This document shows, piece by piece, positions 26,637 to 35,242 of a stretch of DNA of 64,000 bases. A model generated the notes under the pieces. It saw nothing but the letters and a program-made list of their open reading frames with translations. It was not told the origin of the DNA and ran no database searches. Source of the DNA: CBDCFV01 sp965216425 (GTDB taxonomy: Bacteria; Chloroflexota; Dehalococcoidia; Lucifugimonadales; UBA3495); contig CBDCFV010000006.1 in assembly GCA_965216425.1 (NCBI GenBank), forward strand, positions 496,001-560,000, in the 5' to 3' direction. The translations under genes and the position numbers were made by a program. How positions within the stretch are numbered: the stretch's first letter is position 1; each line of letters starts with the position of its first letter.

Positions 26637-28403
26637 TTACTTCTGGTAGTAAGGGCCGCGGAGGACCTGACCCGGCAGCGCGCCGGTATGCTCTCCGTTC
26701 TCCAACAGCACCTCGCCGTTGACGATTACGTAGTCGATGCCGGTTGCCCCCTGTTTCACGTGCATCTCGCCGCCGGGGAACTCGTACATTGGCTCCCGGG
26801 GCTTCATGCCGATGGTGTCGGGGTCGAAAATGGTGATGTCGGCTGCCTTGCCGGCTTGAATGAAACCGCGGTCGTGCAGGTCGTGCATCAGGGCCGTCTT
26901 GCCGGTCATACGGTAAACGGCATCCTCCAGGCTCATCACCTGCTCTTCCCGCACCCAATGGCCAAGGAGATAGGTGCTGTAGGTCGTCCGGTCGCCCTTG
27001 TCGGGACGGGCGCCGCCGTCGGTAGTCCCTATCACGGTGTAGGGCGATCCCAGGATATCCCGCTGGGAGCTGGGGTCGCTGTTCCGGTCGATAACCTGGA
27101 AGCTGGTGCGGAGGTCGTCATCCAGGACCAAGTCCAGGAAAGCATCCATGATTCCCTTGCCCTGTTCCTGGGCCACCTGTTCCACGCTCATGCCGCTGTA
27201 CCGCCGGTTGCGCTCTTCGTGGGCCATGTAGACCTGCACCAAGTCCCAGCGGCGGTTGAAGCTCATGGTGCGGGTGCCCCGGTTCATGCGGTAGCGGTGG
27301 GCGCCCTCGGTCTCCACTCCTTCGATGCTCAAGGCGCGGCGAATCTCCGGGTCGCGGAACGAGCGTATCCGCTCCTCGACTGGCAGGGCCATCACCGAGT
27401 CCCAAGTGGTCATGCCTTGGAACACCGTAGTGGGGCTGATCATGTCTTCGTCTTCCAGGCCGCCCAGCCCAGCCCGCAGGTCGAAGATTGGGCCGGCGGT
27501 GGCCGACAGACAGGAGGCATAGGCCCTGGTTCCGGACCTGAAGGCTTCCTCCACCATCTGGAGGTGCTCTTTCCATTCGTCGGGCTTGCTCAGTTCCTGG
27601 GCCAGCAGGTTGTAGATAGCGGGGCGACCGGTGCGGCGAGAGAGTTCCTGGGCGATCCGGGCCGGCTCGGTATAGCCGCCCGCCGCGCCGCCGCTGACTT
27701 GGAAGACTCCGGTGCCCAACTCGCCTAAAACGCTGCCCAATGCGTAGCGTTCCTCGTCTGAAGCCACCGAGGACGGCACGCGCACGCCGAAAATCTCCTC
27801 GCCCTGGTCGGCGAAGTTCCCGACGCTGAACCCCAGCGCCCCGGCCAGGACTCCCTTGCGGATTTCGAGCTTCATGGCCTCGATTTCTTCGGGGGTGGCC
27901 TCCCGCTCCTGGGCGGCCTGGCCCATCACGTAGCGCCGCACTCCGGAGTGGCCGACGAAGGCGCCGACGTTGATGCCCCGGCGGCGTCCGATGGCGTCCA
28001 AGTATTCCGGGATGGACTCCCAAGCGAAATCAACGCCGGCCCGCTGGGCCTTCAGAGGGATGCCCTCCATTTTATCGAACATATCCAGATACCACTCGCC
28101 GTCTCCGGGACGGACGGGTGCAATGACCGCGCCGCACTGGCCGACGATGATGGATGTGTTGCCGTTGAGGGAAGTCGAATTCACGATGGGGTCCCACATG
28201 CACTGGGAATCGAAGTGAGTGTGGTGGTCAATAAAGCCGGGAGCGACCACCCGACCATCGGCGTCGATGACGCGGGTGGCGGAGTCGTTGAACCGACCCA
28301 CCCCCACAATCCTGCCGTTGCTAATCGCGACGTCGGCTCGAAACTCCGGCCCCCCCGAACCGTCTACCACCCGTCCATTCTTGATGAGTAGATCAAATGC
28401 CAT
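26637..28403 (-). CDS. N-acyl-D-amino-acid deacylase-type amidohydrolase
   Basis: This 588-residue protein of the amidohydrolase superfamily is in the D-aminoacylase/dihydroorotase-like branch (amidohydrolase family 3). The N-terminal beta-sandwich, LLIKNGRVVDGSGGPEFRAD, leads to APGFIDHHTHFDSQ, the HxH metal motif with its aspartate. Later come GAFVGHSGVRRYVMG, GALGFSVGNF and IGTTDGGARPD, which supplies the last metal-site aspartate. The C-terminal GKAADITIFDPDTIGMK, DYVIVNGEVLLENGEHTGALPGQVLR closes the sandwich. These enzymes hydrolyse N-acyl-D-amino acids or similar amides in the cytoplasm. ATG 28403 follows an AAAGGAAGG ribosome site. The substrate is not determined by sequence. Confidence 0.9.
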   Translation of the reverse strand: MAFDLLIKNGRVVDGSGGPEFRADVAISNGRIVGVGRFNDSATRVIDADGRVVAPGFIDHHTHFDSQCMWDPIVNSTSLNGNTSIIVGQCGAVIAPVRPGDGEWYLDMFDKMEGIPLKAQRAGVDFAWESIPEYLDAIGRRRGINVGAFVGHSGVRRYVMGQAAQEREATPEEIEAMKLEIRKGVLAGALGFSVGNFADQGEEIFGVRVPSSVASDEERYALGSVLGELGTGVFQVSGGAAGGYTEPARIAQELSRRTGRPAIYNLLAQELSKPDEWKEHLQMVEEAFRSGTRAYASCLSATAGPIFDLRAGLGGLEDEDMISPTTVFQGMTTWDSVMALPVEERIRSFRDPEIRRALSIEGVETEGAHRYRMNRGTRTMSFNRRWDLVQVYMAHEERNRRYSGMSVEQVAQEQGKGIMDAFLDLVLDDDLRTSFQVIDRNSDPSSQRDILGSPYTVIGTTDGGARPDKGDRTTYSTYLLGHWVREEQVMSLEDAVYRMTGKTALMHDLHDRGFIQAGKAADITIFDPDTIGMKPREPMYEFPGGEMHVKQGATGIDYVIVNGEVLLENGEHTGALPGQVLRGPYYQK

Positions 28404-28643
28404 AGCCCGCCTTCCTTTCAGTCCGAATTATAGACTGAGTCATCGCAAACTCTACGATATGCTAATTCAGTTCGTCAAATATTCACGCTAATAATCAGGA
28501 CAATCGCAACGTGAGACAGGAATAGGTAAACAAAAAGGAAGAGAAGAAAAATGGGGAACGATGGGCCGTAGAACCAGCGACGGAATCGCTTCTCCAGAGC
28601 GCGGTTATCATCACCGGAGTTTCAAAACCGGACTCTGGGAATA

Positions 28644-28885
28644 CAGGGCCTTTTCATTTTCCGGGGTTACATGCAATACCCAGCAGGGCCAAGGCTTCGG
28701 AGAGGTGAGCCGCGTGACGGCGCAGGGCAGCGGCTACATTGCTGTGACCTGCCCACCGCACCAGAGTGGGTGTCAGGTTGCGTAACGCTGCCGTCACTTG
28801 GGGGGCGGAGGCAGTTCTTATCTGAGAGCGGTCTTCGTCAAAGGTGACATCCCGTACCCAATGAACCCGGTTCTCGATAGGCAGC
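28644..28885 (-). pseudogene. ISAs1-family transposase, C-terminal remnant
   Basis: On the minus strand IENRVHWVRDVTFDEDRSQI, then SAPQVTAALRNLTPTLVRWAG is the C-terminal block of ISAs1 (H-repeat-like) transposases, including the last catalytic glutamate in IENRxHWxxDVxFxED. It ends with SEALALLGI. The element end CAGGGCCTTTTCATTTTCC lies at 28644-28662 and matches the MITE beside gyrA. The upstream part is missing: at about 28886 it abuts the IS4 remnant, head to head. Confidence 0.78.
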
Positions 28886-29115
28886 TTGCGCACGCCACCC
28901 AAGACGCCGGCTCCCAGGCGCCGCGACCCCTGGGGCAGGCCGGTACGGACCGTCAGCGTAATCCGGTACGGCATCGCCTGGCTGAGGCGGTTGCTGCACC
29001 AGGGCCGGTTCTGGAGCCGGGTATGGCTGCTGCCCGAACCTTGGCCTGAACCCAAACCCGACTTGGAGATCACCCGCCATGCCCCTACATGAAACCCTAT
29101 ACATACCCCTGTCAG
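28886..29115 (+). pseudogene. IS4-type transposase, C-terminal remnant with right end
   Basis: The plus strand reads RTPPKTPAPRRRDPWGRPVR and then GIAWLRRLLHQGRFWSRVWL, EPKPDLEITRHAPT. It is nearly identical to the C terminus of the intact transposase at 33029-34204. The 16-base end TACATACCCCTGTCAG is present at 29100-29115. Only the last 68 codons remain, so this is a deletion scar of a second copy in opposite orientation. Confidence 0.85.
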
Positions 29116-29188
29116 CGAGTCAAGGGGGCCACTGGTAATCAAACCCCTCGGCACCATTTTCTCCATCCGGACATTGTCTCCAGGGTTG

Positions 29189-29260
29189 ATTGCCACACCG
29201 CTCAGATACGAATACACTCCACCGTAGAGTGTGGCAATAAAACACCTGTTTTCTTGCCAC
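29189..29260. repeat. res-like repeats upstream of the serine recombinase
   Basis: ATTGCCACAC (29189-29198) and its perfect complement GTGTGGCAAT (29229-29238) form a 10-bp inverted repeat 30 bases apart. A third copy of the core, TTGCCAC, lies at 29254-29260 in the first orientation. Three oriented copies just before a recombinase gene look like subsites of a resolution or integration site, or an autoregulatory operator. Confidence 0.5.
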
Positions 29261-29277
29261 GCACAGGAGGTATTCCC

Positions 29278-29892
29278 ATCGACCCGGCAGTCTTTGGCTA
29301 CATCCGCGTTTCCCAAGCGGAGGGCGAGAGCGGGCTGGCCACCCAGCGCCGCATCCTCAACGATCACGGGCTCAGGGATGACCGGATCTTCACCGACGTG
29401 GCGTCGGGCAAGAACATGCGCCGGCCCTCATGGACGGAACTCCGTGGGATGCTGAAATCCGGGGACACGGTGGTGGTCCCGCGGATCGACCGCTTGGCGC
29501 GGAACCTCACCGAAGGGCTCAAGACCATCGAGGAGCTTCACGGCCAGGGCATCAACATCCGCTCCCTGGCGGAGGGACTGGACACCGGCGACGACAGCCC
29601 CACCTCCCGCCTGATGCTTCACATGCTGCTGTCCCTGGCGGAGTGGGAACGGGACACCATCCGGGACCGGATCAAAGCCGGCGTGGACCGCGCCGCGGCG
29701 GAGGGGAGAACCGGGGGAAGGCCTCCGGCGTTGTCACCAGAGAAGGTGGAGGCCGTCAGGAGTTTCCTGGGAAACGGCGGGTCGGTCAGCGCGGCCGCCA
29801 GGAGTTTCGGGATGAGCCGCCCCACCGTGCGTGCCGCCAGGGATGGGACCTATGCGGGCCAACACGACATAACTGGACGCCGCCGGGCGTAA
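29278..29892 (+). CDS. Serine recombinase (resolvase/invertase family)
   Basis: This protein of about 204 residues is a small serine recombinase. FGYIRVSQAEGESGLATQRR carries the catalytic serine in RVS. DVASGKNMRRPSWTELRGML and VVVPRIDRLARNLTEGLKTI are the conserved catalytic-domain blocks. Then comes the long E helix (SRLMLHMLLSLAEWERDTI) and a C-terminal helix-turn-helix, SVSAAARSFGMSRPTVRAA. AGGAGG at 29265-29270 is an ideal ribosome site, but the codon at the right distance is ATC (29278) rather than ATG. The open frame continues upstream to 29089 through the IS4 end, which is unlikely to be coding. It probably acts on the repeats at 29189-29260. Confidence 0.85.
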   Translation: MDPAVFGYIRVSQAEGESGLATQRRILNDHGLRDDRIFTDVASGKNMRRPSWTELRGMLKSGDTVVVPRIDRLARNLTEGLKTIEELHGQGINIRSLAEGLDTGDDSPTSRLMLHMLLSLAEWERDTIRDRIKAGVDRAAAEGRTGGRPPALSPEKVEAVRSFLGNGGSVSAAARSFGMSRPTVRAARDGTYAGQHDITGRRRA

Positions 29893-30266
29893 AGGCTGCG
29901 GGCACCGCACGGCGAGGCGCATATGGCCAATCCCAGAAGGGCTCCCACCTCAGAGGTTGGATAGGATCCGGATACGAACCATGTCTGTCCGGATAGACCA
30001 GAGCCCGGATAACAGAATGAAAGCTACTCATGTTGATGGGCGCGACATCACCCAAATATCGTCGGTCAATCTCGGCCACTCCTCTAAGCGTTCAATCCCC
30101 AGGAAGAGATTTCCCAGGGTATCCGTAACAAACCACCCTTAGCTGGTGAGGAGTATGTCGCGAAACTTGGGGCGGCGGTTAACGGTCCATGAATCGAAAG
30201 AGCCCATTTCGTTGCGGTCTTTGGATTGTCAAAAACTTGATAATTTGCTCCATGTCTTCGTATTAG
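29893..30266. other. Intergenic region before the XRE/ImmA cassette
   Basis: No recognisable gene. The AT content rises towards the promoter at 30267. It may contain one boundary of the inserted cassette, but I could not identify repeats that mark it. Confidence 0.3.
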
Positions 30267-30294
30267 TTGATTTTGAGAAGGAAAATGTTACAAT
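30267..30294 (+). promoter_or_regulatory. Promoter of the XRE/ImmA cassette
   Basis: TTGATT (30267-30272) and TACAAT (30289-30294) are separated by 16 bases, about 40 bases before the first ATG, in a distinctly AT-rich stretch. Confidence 0.5.
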
Positions 30295-30333
30295 ACTGGA
30301 AACGTTGGTTATTTCAAAGGTTGGAGTTGTTCA

Positions 30334-30993
30334 ATGCAAGACTGTGTGGTGGAATTGGGTTCCCGTGAGGTTCTCGACGCTTTGGACGCAATCAATGATG
30401 CCATCAAACGAGGATATGAGGTGACCCGCCGGGAATTGAAGACCAAGAATTACGACCCCCGCGTTTCCAAAACAGCGTTCGGTCAGGCCCTTCACCACAA
30501 TATCAGTCAAGGAATTTACAACATACGGGAGAATTACTCCGAAATAGTCACTGACCTTCCCCCCAATTCCAGACGGTCCCACCACCATGTCATAGCAGTT
30601 GTTGGCCGGGTCTTTTTTACCGTATCTGCGGTGAAATACAGCAGTGGGGTGCCAAGGTATGCAGCCTATCGAAGTCGGTATGCCCTTATCCAGTCATACT
30701 TTCGGGTCAGCGCCGACGGGGTTTTTGAAATCGTCAATGTTCCAGACCCCTACGACCCGGGTTCGCTGTATGTACAAATTCTCCACGGACCTGCTACAGA
30801 CGATCCTCAACGCCACGGATTTACAATCCTCAGAGTGTTGGATGTAGATAACCACTATTTTCCGGCAGTGATCAACTTGGAAGAACATCTAACTTCTGCT
30901 GAGACAATAATCTCCAGTTTCGAAAACGTGACTGAAGACTTTGAAATAACCGTTATTTCACCGACAGGAGCGTCACAATATGAGAACAGGTAG
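30334..30993 (+). CDS. Hypothetical protein of the XRE/ImmA cassette
   Basis: This is a 219-residue protein I do not recognise. It begins with a helical part (VLDALDAINDAIKRGYEVTR, then TAFGQALHHNISQGIYN) and continues into a beta-rich half with IAVVGRVFFTVSAVKYSSGV, YVQILHGPATDD and FPAVINLEEHLTSAETII. There are no membrane segments or obvious catalytic motif. It ends 14 bases inside the next gene, the XRE/ImmA protein, so the two are translationally coupled and probably partners. Base composition is lower in GC than the surrounding metabolic genes, consistent with transfer. It could be an antitoxin, a substrate of the protease, or an effector. Confidence 0.7.
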   Translation: MQDCVVELGSREVLDALDAINDAIKRGYEVTRRELKTKNYDPRVSKTAFGQALHHNISQGIYNIRENYSEIVTDLPPNSRRSHHHVIAVVGRVFFTVSAVKYSSGVPRYAAYRSRYALIQSYFRVSADGVFEIVNVPDPYDPGSLYVQILHGPATDDPQRHGFTILRVLDVDNHYFPAVINLEEHLTSAETIISSFENVTEDFEITVISPTGASQYENR

Positions 30994-32146
30994 CCCCGGA
31001 TTTGTTGGGAGCAGGCTCAGGGAAGCTCGGGAGGTTCGACAGTGGACTGCCATTGTATTGGCGGAGTTGGTAGGCTCCACTACCTCGGCGATTTCATCCT
31101 ATGAGAAAGGACATACCACCCCCGGTCCGGCTATGCTCGATCGATTGAGTTCTTCCTTGAACTTTAAGCATGAGTTTTTCTTCAGGTCCGAAGGAGACCA
31201 AGAGTGGGGAACTATATTCGAACGATCCAAAGCAGCTACAACCAAATCGGCGCGCAAGCGGGCTCAACACCGCCTGACATGGTTAGCTGACACACTACGT
31301 TATTTGGAGCAGTTCGTTAGGTTGCCGCCTGCCAACATCCCAACTGTCCCTACTTCAAAGGGTTGGTTTGCTCTTTCGGACGAGGACATTGAGGAGATAG
31401 CCACCACTGCCCGAAGTCACTGGAAATTGGGAGATGGCCCAATTAGCAATATGACATTGCTAGCGGAGAATCAAGGCACCGTAGTAGTTCAAATGGAGAT
31501 GGGAACTACCAAGTTGGACGCTTTTTCCACGTGGGCTGATGAAGGTCGGCGTCCCTACATCGTGCTCGGCGACGACGGGCAATCTGCGTTCCGAACTAGG
31601 TTTAACGTTGGGCACGAATTGGGTCACCTGATATTGCACAGGGATGTCACCCCGAGGGATTTCGATTCCAACCAATACTTCAAAGTAGTCGAAGCCCAGG
31701 CCGACCGGTTCGCATCGGCCTTTCTCACACCGGCAGCGACTTTTTCCGTGGATGTGACTAAGCCAACCCTGGACGTCTTTCGCATCTTGAAAACCAAGTG
31801 GCGAACCTCGGTCAAAATGATGGTCCACAGGGCCACTGACTTGGACATTATCGACAAAGAAGAGGCTCGGCGACTGTACATTAGTTACAACCGTCGGGGT
31901 TGGAACAGATTGGAACCATTCGATGACACTGAACCGACTGAACAACCACGGCTTGTTAAGCGCGCCTTTGAAGCGGTCGTGGAACACGCTGTCATTGAGC
32001 GTTCGCAGGTGGCCGCTGCATTGCCGTTCAACCGCGAGGACGTTGAACAGTTGGCCAATCTTCCGGAAGGTTACCTAAAGGAACCGCACGAGGAACCGGA
32101 CGTATGGGAGTTCCTGGATAATTTGACCGCTGGATTTCCCGACTAA
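30980..32146 (+). CDS. XRE-family regulator fused to ImmA/IrrE metallopeptidase
   Basis: In this 388-residue protein the N terminus GSRLREAREVRQWTAIVLAE, then TTSAISSYEKGHTTPGPAML is an XRE helix-turn-helix (residues about 8-65). The middle FRTRFNVGHELGHLILH (about 205-220) is the HExxH zinc site of COG2856 (ImmA/IrrE), with the family continuation VEAQADRFASAFLTPAATF. The C-terminal 100 residues (KEEARRLYISYNRRGWNRLEP, LVKRAFEAVVEHAVIERSQV) follow the pattern of full-length COG2856 regulators. These proteins cleave a partner repressor or antitoxin. The gene overlaps its upstream partner by 14 bases. It is similar in layout to mobile-element regulators and to toxin-antitoxin or defence cassettes. 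Confidence 0.85.
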   Translation: MRTGSPGFVGSRLREAREVRQWTAIVLAELVGSTTSAISSYEKGHTTPGPAMLDRLSSSLNFKHEFFFRSEGDQEWGTIFERSKAATTKSARKRAQHRLTWLADTLRYLEQFVRLPPANIPTVPTSKGWFALSDEDIEEIATTARSHWKLGDGPISNMTLLAENQGTVVVQMEMGTTKLDAFSTWADEGRRPYIVLGDDGQSAFRTRFNVGHELGHLILHRDVTPRDFDSNQYFKVVEAQADRFASAFLTPAATFSVDVTKPTLDVFRILKTKWRTSVKMMVHRATDLDIIDKEEARRLYISYNRRGWNRLEPFDDTEPTEQPRLVKRAFEAVVEHAVIERSQVAAALPFNREDVEQLANLPEGYLKEPHEEPDVWEFLDNLTAGFPD

Positions 32147-32165
32147 CCATCGGAGAGGTAGCGAA

Positions 32166-32336
32166 ATGCGGTTGTGCGCGCAGTATGTCACCAAGACAAG
32201 AATGGAAGAAGGGTTCCCTGCGACCGACCCTGCCTTACGTTTTACTTTGGACAACATGGAGGGGCGGATTATCCTCCCATATTCGGAAAGCCGCCCCTCC
32301 ACTCAATCTAAGGGCATCCCCGTATTCACGAGGTAA
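32166..32336 (+). CDS. Small hypothetical protein (56 aa)
   Basis: An ATG at 32166, with AGAGG upstream, opens a 56-codon frame (MRLCAQYVTKTRMEEG, then LRFTLDNMEGRIILPYSESR) ending at 32336. It lies 19 bases after the XRE/ImmA gene and 4 bases before the next gene, as expected in an operon. No family is recognised. Tight packing and a ribosome site are the support. Confidence 0.5.
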   Translation: MRLCAQYVTKTRMEEGFPATDPALRFTLDNMEGRIILPYSESRPSTQSKGIPVFTR

Positions 32337-32340
32337 CTGT

Positions 32341-32673
32341 ATGGAAAAAGTATACAAGTACGCAGGCGAAGAGTTTTTGCTCGACGATTCGAATGGCTGC
32401 TTTATCAAAGTGACTTACAAGGACCAAGTGAGTTGCTTGGCCTCAGCTTCGGGAGGTACAGCCGACAACCCGTACCGTTGGGCCAGTGGCAGTTATGCCC
32501 CGCCGGGCGGGTTACGCTCTGGGACTTCCAGCGGAAGGGATGTGGAACAGAATTTGCAAGGGTTGTGCCGATCCTTGATCAACCAGCACCGCATCGAAGA
32601 AGATCGCAAGGACTTCAATCCGGACGATGCGTGTGAGTTGTTGCACAAATTTGTTGAAGATTTGCCTGTCTGA
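32341..32673 (+). CDS. Hypothetical protein (110 aa), last gene of the cassette
   Basis: A 110-residue acidic protein starts at ATG 32341 (MEKVYKYAGEEFLLDDSNGC), with a GAGG ribosome site 8 bases upstream. A glycine/serine-rich middle (SASGGTADNPYRWASGSYAP) is followed by a helical end (EQNLQGLCRSLINQHRIEED, DDACELLHKFVEDLPV). I do not recognise it. Its position, 4 bases after the 56-aa gene, makes it part of the XRE/ImmA operon. Confidence 0.55.
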   Translation: MEKVYKYAGEEFLLDDSNGCFIKVTYKDQVSCLASASGGTADNPYRWASGSYAPPGGLRSGTSSGRDVEQNLQGLCRSLINQHRIEEDRKDFNPDDACELLHKFVEDLPV

Positions 32674-32993
32674 GCGGGTCGGGTCACAAGTTCGGGAATC
32701 GGCTTCGTAACCAAACTAAACCAAGGCCAAGGTGGTATGTGCATTTGCCGGGCACCCGGAATCAGGCCACGAGTGTTGCAGACGACTTTCGGATCTTTGC
32801 CACTTGTCGTAACCTGATTTCTCCCCTTACGGACCGGCTGACGTCTGCTCCGGTTATGGTGCATAACACGCGTCCAAGGAGCTGGACGCGCCCCATGTGG
32901 AATGCACCCAATCCTCGCGACAGCCACGTCGGCAGGGGAAGGCCTACTGGCCATAGTACCGGCCACACACTTGCGGGGGTTCACGCTTTTCCC
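32674..32993. other. Intergenic region between the cassette and the IS4 insertion
   Basis: About 320 bases with no convincing gene, ending at the IS4 target site. No terminator with a T-tract is visible. Confidence 0.3.
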
Positions 32994-33004
32994 TTCCCAC
33001 TCCC

Positions 33005-34363
33005 CTGACAGGGGTATGTATGGGGTTTTCAGGACGGGGCATGGCGGGTGACCTCCAGGTTAGGCTTGGGTTCCGGCCAGGGTTCGGGCAGCAGCCAGAC
33101 GCGGCTCCAGAGGCGGCCCCGGAGCAACAACCGCCGCAGCCAGTCAATGCCGTGGCGGATGATGCTGACGGTCCGTACCGGCCTGCCCCAGGGGTCGCGG
33201 CGCCTGGGAGCCGACGTCTTGGGCGGCGTGCGCAGGTTGCCTGGAGCAATCCTGCGGTCATGGGCGTCTTCCACCCTGGTGCCATAGGCCAGGGCCAGCA
33301 GTGTTGCCACCGACAGCACCAGCCAGTGGCGGGAGACGCGCGCCGGGTCGGTGCGCCGGGTCTTGTCCCACTTCCAGCCCAGGCTTTTGACGGCCTTGAA
33401 GCCCAGTTCGATCCAGAAGCGCAGGGCGTACCAACTGGGTCCGGCGTCCTCCGGCGGCAGGTCGGTGAGGATGATCCAAGGTTCTTCCTGCTCGACGTAC
33501 CAGACCGCCAGCAGGGTGCAACGGCGTTTTGCGTTGGGGGTGCTGAAGGCGGTGCCGCGGCCAATCCAAGCTGTATCGGGACGGGAAACGAAGTGCTGTG
33601 CGGGCAACCGGCGGCCGTCTTGGGCGCAGAAGCTGACGTTCTTCCGATACCTCATGTAGGGATGCCAGCCTTGAGCGCGTATCTGTCGCCACAGCTTGGG
33701 ACTGGCGATGCCCCGGTCGCAGAGCACGATCACGGTCATTTCCTTGGGAACCGCCGGGGCCAGTTTCCTGAGCAGTTCCACCGTGGGATCCATCCAGGAG
33801 CCGCGCTGGGTGGCCCGGTGGATGCGCCAGGCCACGGGAATGGCGCAACCCCGGTAGACCACGCTGATGACGATGGCGGTGGTTTGGTCGCCTTTGAGCG
33901 TGGGATCAACGGCCAGGGCCAGCCGGCCGGAACGCCACCAAGCCAGGACCCAACGGAGCAGTGGGGCGAAGCAGAGACTTACGTCCAGTTCGGTCCGGCA
34001 GGGACGGGCCCGGTCGCTGCCGTCGTACAACCACTCCCGGAGATACTGGCGCAGGTTGTTCCATCTGCCCCAGGGAGAGAGTGCGGAGGCCACGGCGTTC
34101 TGGCAGGCGCTGCCGGCCAGAATGGCCCCGCAGACCCACAGTACCAGGCCGGTCAACTGTGGTCGGGAGAGGTGAGGTAGATGCGTTTCAATGATCTGCT
34201 GCATCCGGTAGCCACACTTGCCCCCCGGCTTGACCGGGGGGATTCCCTTGGAAGGCGCATGGGACACCTCCGGCACCTGGTTTTGTGACTGCTACCAAGA
34301 TGCCGGAATCCCGTGCGCTTTCCAAGTTTTCAGACCATTTCAGCCCTTACATACCCCTGTCAG
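33005..34363 (-). mobile_element. Intact IS4-type insertion sequence
   Basis: The element has perfect 16-bp inverted ends, CTGACAGGGGTATGTA (33005-33020) and its complement (34348-34363). It is flanked by an 11-bp direct repeat, TTCCCACTCCC, at 32994-33004 and 34364-34374. An 11-bp duplication fits the IS4 family (typically 9-12 bp). Length is 1359 bp with one transposase. A strong hairpin, CCCCCCGGC-ttga-CCGGGGGG, lies at about 34219-34243, upstream of the transposase start. The perfect ends and duplication point to recent insertion. Confidence 0.88.
33029..34204 (-). CDS. IS4-family-like DDE transposase
   Basis: This DDE transposase is about 391 residues from ATG 34204 (MQQIIETHLPHLSRPQ). 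The catalytic triad is visible as LALAVDPTLKG, then TVIVLCDRGIAS, then YALRFWIELGFKAVKSLGWK, the last containing the family glutamate with the K/W continuation. The C terminus is arginine- and proline-rich. Upstream in-frame codons (to 34276) run through the hairpin and are probably not translated. No frameshift or stop is seen, and with perfect IS ends this copy may be active. A 68-codon remnant of the same transposase lies at 28886-29115. Confidence 0.85.
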   Translation of the reverse strand: MQQIIETHLPHLSRPQLTGLVLWVCGAILAGSACQNAVASALSPWGRWNNLRQYLREWLYDGSDRARPCRTELDVSLCFAPLLRWVLAWWRSGRLALAVDPTLKGDQTTAIVISVVYRGCAIPVAWRIHRATQRGSWMDPTVELLRKLAPAVPKEMTVIVLCDRGIASPKLWRQIRAQGWHPYMRYRKNVSFCAQDGRRLPAQHFVSRPDTAWIGRGTAFSTPNAKRRCTLLAVWYVEQEEPWIILTDLPPEDAGPSWYALRFWIELGFKAVKSLGWKWDKTRRTDPARVSRHWLVLSVATLLALAYGTRVEDAHDRRIAPGNLRTPPKTSAPRRRDPWGRPVRTVSIIRHGIDWLRRLLLRGRLWSRVWLLPEPWPEPKPNLEVTRHAPS

Positions 34364-34391
34364 TTCCCACTCCCCCCCTACTCCCAGGACA

Positions 34392-34441
34392 CCGCCCTCT
34401 CAAGGCGGAGATCGCGAGTTCGAATCCCGCACACCCTGCCA
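34392..34441 (+). pseudogene. 3' half of tRNA-Glu (CTC anticodon), probable integration scar
   Basis: The sequence folds as an anticodon arm, CCGCC-CTCTCAA-GGCGG (34392-34408), with anticodon CTC. It continues with a five-base variable loop and a T-arm GCGAG-TTCGAAT-CCCGC with one A-C mismatch. It ends with an acceptor strand ACACCCT, G and an encoded CCA (34439-34441). The matching 5' acceptor (AGGGTGT) and D-arm are absent upstream. A 3' half without its 5' partner is typical of tRNA-targeted integrative elements. It lies 18 bases past the IS4 target duplication. Confidence 0.6.
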
Positions 34442-34733
34442 AATATTGGTCAGCATGTCCCATAAACGCCCGTTTTGGGGACTGTCCCACTGCCGGCATT
34501 TTCAGCCAACGGCTGGCTGTCCCCCAAAGGTACACTCGAACCACGGGGGATCTGTACGTCAGAACCGGCCGTTGCCAGGAAGAGGGCGGTCATCGACCCG
34601 ACGAGCAGCCGCAGATTGCCCCGGTGCGCCGTCACCGGAAACTGCAAACGCCAGCCGTTTACACGATGCCCCATTTCTATGCGATGGAACATGTTCCTTG
34701 GCATCACGCCGCCCATCTTTCCTACTACCGGGC

Positions 34734-34935
34734 TCATACTTGTCGTCCCTCCCTGAGCAGGTCGTCCAAGACGACGATAGGTAACCCTTGGACGCGGCGG
34801 AAGTCAGTGTCGTTGGTGATGAAGAGCGCGCAACCTACCCGGAGAGCCATTGCAGCGTGGAGAGCGTCGGGCGTCCTCAAGCCGGTCTAGGCACGCAGGC
34901 GGGCGGCGTCTTCAAACATTTGGTAAGAGGTATCA
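34734..34935 (-). pseudogene. PIN-domain (VapC-like) toxin, C-terminal fragment
   Basis: The minus strand reads LDTSYQMFEDAARLRA, stop, then GLRTPDALHAAMALRVGCAL, FITNDTDFRR and LPIVVLDDLL. The block LRTPDALHxAxAL..G...FITND..F is the C-terminal acidic cluster of PIN-domain RNases. The N-terminal half with the first aspartates is missing, cut at the IS701 remnant, and a TAG interrupts the frame. No antitoxin is seen. Confidence 0.65.
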
Positions 34936-35242
34936 AGCAGTCTAATACTACAGTTGCACTACTGGTGCCAGTAGTGACAGCCGCCGTTGGTAGTGACATC
35001 GCCGGGCTTGGGCCTGATGGTGCCGTCTCCACAGAGACCAGGACAGAACAAGCTCAGCTGGGTGATTGGCCGTCCATACAAGGCGGGTGAGCAGACGGTG
35101 CACCTTGGTGACTGTCGGGCGAATCAGCCCTTCGTCCAAGCTGGAGCAGCCCCTTTTCTGCTAGGAATACTCTGAATAAGTCTGTGGATTGCGGCTAGTC
35201 AGATAGGGAAAATGGTCGCGCTGGCGACTTGTTCAGAGGTTT

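Noticed and set aside
26466..27728. 420-codon plus-strand frame over the amidohydrolase
   Set aside because: It is a shadow of the minus-strand gene with all its amidohydrolase motifs; no ribosome site or family signal.
34450..34737. 95-codon minus-strand frame overlapping the PIN fragment stop by ATGA
   Set aside because: No family features, no ribosome site apart from the overlap with a dead gene.
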